From assembly GCF_945957265.1 (NCBI RefSeq), contig NZ_CAMFKO010000012.1, positions 1-64,000 of the forward strand: a stretch of 64,000 nt of DNA. Direction: 5' to 3'. Made by a program: the position numbers and the translations under genes. The DNA comes from an uncultured Dechloromonas sp. (GTDB lineage Bacteria; Pseudomonadota; Gammaproteobacteria; Burkholderiales; Rhodocyclaceae). Below are positions 62,599-64,000 of the stretch, in pieces. Position 1 is the first letter of the stretch. Each line of letters begins with the position of its first letter. The notes beneath the pieces were generated by a model. That model was not told where the DNA came from. It searched no databases and worked only from the letters and a program-made list of their open reading frames with translations.

Positions 62599-63327
62599 AT
62601 GGATATTTCCTTCGGCCATCTGGGACTCAGCGTGCTGGCTGGCAGCCTGACCACCTTGTCGCCCTGCATCTTTCCGTTGTTGCCGCTGGTGGTCGGCGGG
62701 GCGGTGCAGAACAACCGTCTGGCGCCGCTGGCCATGGGCCTGGGCATGGCCGTCTCGTTCGCCCTGATCGGTATTTTCCTTGGCGCGCTGGGACCGGCGC
62801 TCGATATCGATGCGGAGAGCGTGCGCCTGGCCGGAGCCTGGATGTTGATCGTTTTCGGCCTGGCGATGCTCGTTCCCGTTCTCAATGAACGCTTCACGCA
62901 GTGGCTGGCGCCCATCGCCTCGCGTGCCCACGGCGTCTCGGCCAGGCTGGACGGCGGCTCGCCGGGTAGCGCGCTGCTGCTTGGCGCGGCTCTCGGCCTG
63001 GTCTGGAGCCCTTGTTCCGGGCCGCTCCTGGCTTCGGCGCTGACGCTGGTTGCCAGCGAAGGCGGCGCGGCGCGCGGCGGCATCGTGCTCGGGCTGTTCG
63101 GGATTGGGGCGGCCATCCCGCTGGTTGCCGTCGCCTACGCCTCGCGGCAGGGGTTCAATGCGGCGAGGGGCTGGGTGCTGAAGCGGATCGACGGCATCAA
63201 GAAGGCCTTCGGGCTGTTGATCCTGGCCACCGGCGTGGCTATCCTGAGCGGCGCCGACAAATGGCTGGAAGCCCGGGTACTGGCCATGCTGCCCGATGCC
63301 TGGGTACGCGTGACGACGCTGTTCTGA
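62599..63327 (+). CDS. CcdA/DsbD-type membrane thiol transporter
   Basis: The protein is 242 residues with about six helices. Two proline-flanked cysteines lie in helices 1 and 4: C23 (LSPCIFPLLP) and C139 (WSPCSGPLL), as in the electron-carrying beta domain of DsbD and in CcdA. It would pass electrons across the inner membrane to the thioredoxin encoded immediately upstream, and from there to CcmG-type proteins. It lacks the thioredoxin domains of full-length DsbD. A terminator lies after it. Confidence 0.9.
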   Translation: MDISFGHLGLSVLAGSLTTLSPCIFPLLPLVVGGAVQNNRLAPLAMGLGMAVSFALIGIFLGALGPALDIDAESVRLAGAWMLIVFGLAMLVPVLNERFTQWLAPIASRAHGVSARLDGGSPGSALLLGAALGLVWSPCSGPLLASALTLVASEGGAARGGIVLGLFGIGAAIPLVAVAYASRQGFNAARGWVLKRIDGIKKAFGLLILATGVAILSGADKWLEARVLAMLPDAWVRVTTLF

Positions 63328-63355
63328 TCGCCTCGCCACGGTTTCGCGCACGAAA

Positions 63356-63381
63356 AAACGGCGCCGGTGATGGCGCCGTTT
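63356..63381 (-). terminator. Rho-independent terminator of the PEP synthase regulator gene
   Basis: A perfect 10-base-pair stem (AAACGGCGCC with GGCGCCGTTT, loop of six). On the minus strand it ends in GCCGTTTTTTCG. It lies 28 bases past the stop of the minus-strand gene and may also slow plus-strand transcripts from the CcdA gene. Confidence 0.85.
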
Positions 63382-63409
63382 GGCCTGCTGCCAGCCAGCC
63401 TTGGCTCGC

Positions 63410-64000
<591 letters not shown>

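Overview
The window looks like a chromosomal segment of a betaproteobacterium, most likely a Rhodocyclales member related to Dechloromonas or Azonexus. The taxonomic call is an inference. It rests on high GC and on conserved gene orders: tig-clpP-clpX-lon-hupB, smc-zipA-ligA, map-glnD, rpsB-tsf-pyrH-frr-uppS-cdsA-dxr-rseP-bamA-skp-lpxD-fabZ-lpxA-lpxB-rnhB. A bacteriohemerythrin, System I cytochrome c maturation genes and several periplasmic heme or redox proteins fit the same picture. I see no phage, insertion sequence, plasmid gene or CRISPR array. Coding density is very high; the longest gene-free stretch is about 250 bases (14772-15023).

Region 1 (1-4680) is the end of a cytochrome c maturation operon (ccmF', ccmG, ccmH, ccmI), then a DUF3365-type heme protein and a TlpA-like lipoprotein. 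Region 2 (4684-14771) is the accessory and most unusual part. A sensor kinase with a Cys/His-rich insertion and a sigma54-type response regulator are flanked by two Sel1-repeat proteins. They are followed by a small c-type cytochrome and two exported seven-bladed propeller proteins that look like a tandem duplication. Converging on these is a minus-strand trio: an NMT1/THI5-like binding protein, a two-helix membrane protein with a periplasmic domain but no kinase domain, and a helical periplasmic protein. Region 3 (15024-21226) is the proteostasis block tig-clpP-clpX-lon with hupB; lon has a near-consensus sigma32 promoter.

Region 4 (21347-31006) holds tRNA-His with its promoter and terminator, pepD, a spermidine-synthase-like protein, prmB and the lysine-pathway set dapC-dapD-(pilU)-dapE. 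It also has a small lipoprotein, a bacteriohemerythrin and a nucleoside deaminase. Region 5 (31115-44660) has smc-zipA-ligA-galU-hpt-methyltransferase-mtnP on the plus strand, converging on map-glnD. Region 6 (44771-60585) runs from an isolated rhamnose-pathway reductase through translation factors, isoprenoid, phospholipid, outer-membrane assembly and lipid A genes to an rRNA methyltransferase. Region 7 (60617-64000) has a peroxiredoxin divergent from an AraC regulator, a split-DsbD-like pair (thioredoxin plus CcdA) and the 5'-truncated gene for the PEP synthase regulator.

The main themes are periplasmic thiol/heme redox at both ends, protein quality control, and envelope biogenesis. The noncoding features most worth attention are a dispersed TAGT-rich repeat that abuts or supplies stop codons at three loci, a 58-base palindrome between smc and zipA, and the lon heat-shock promoter.
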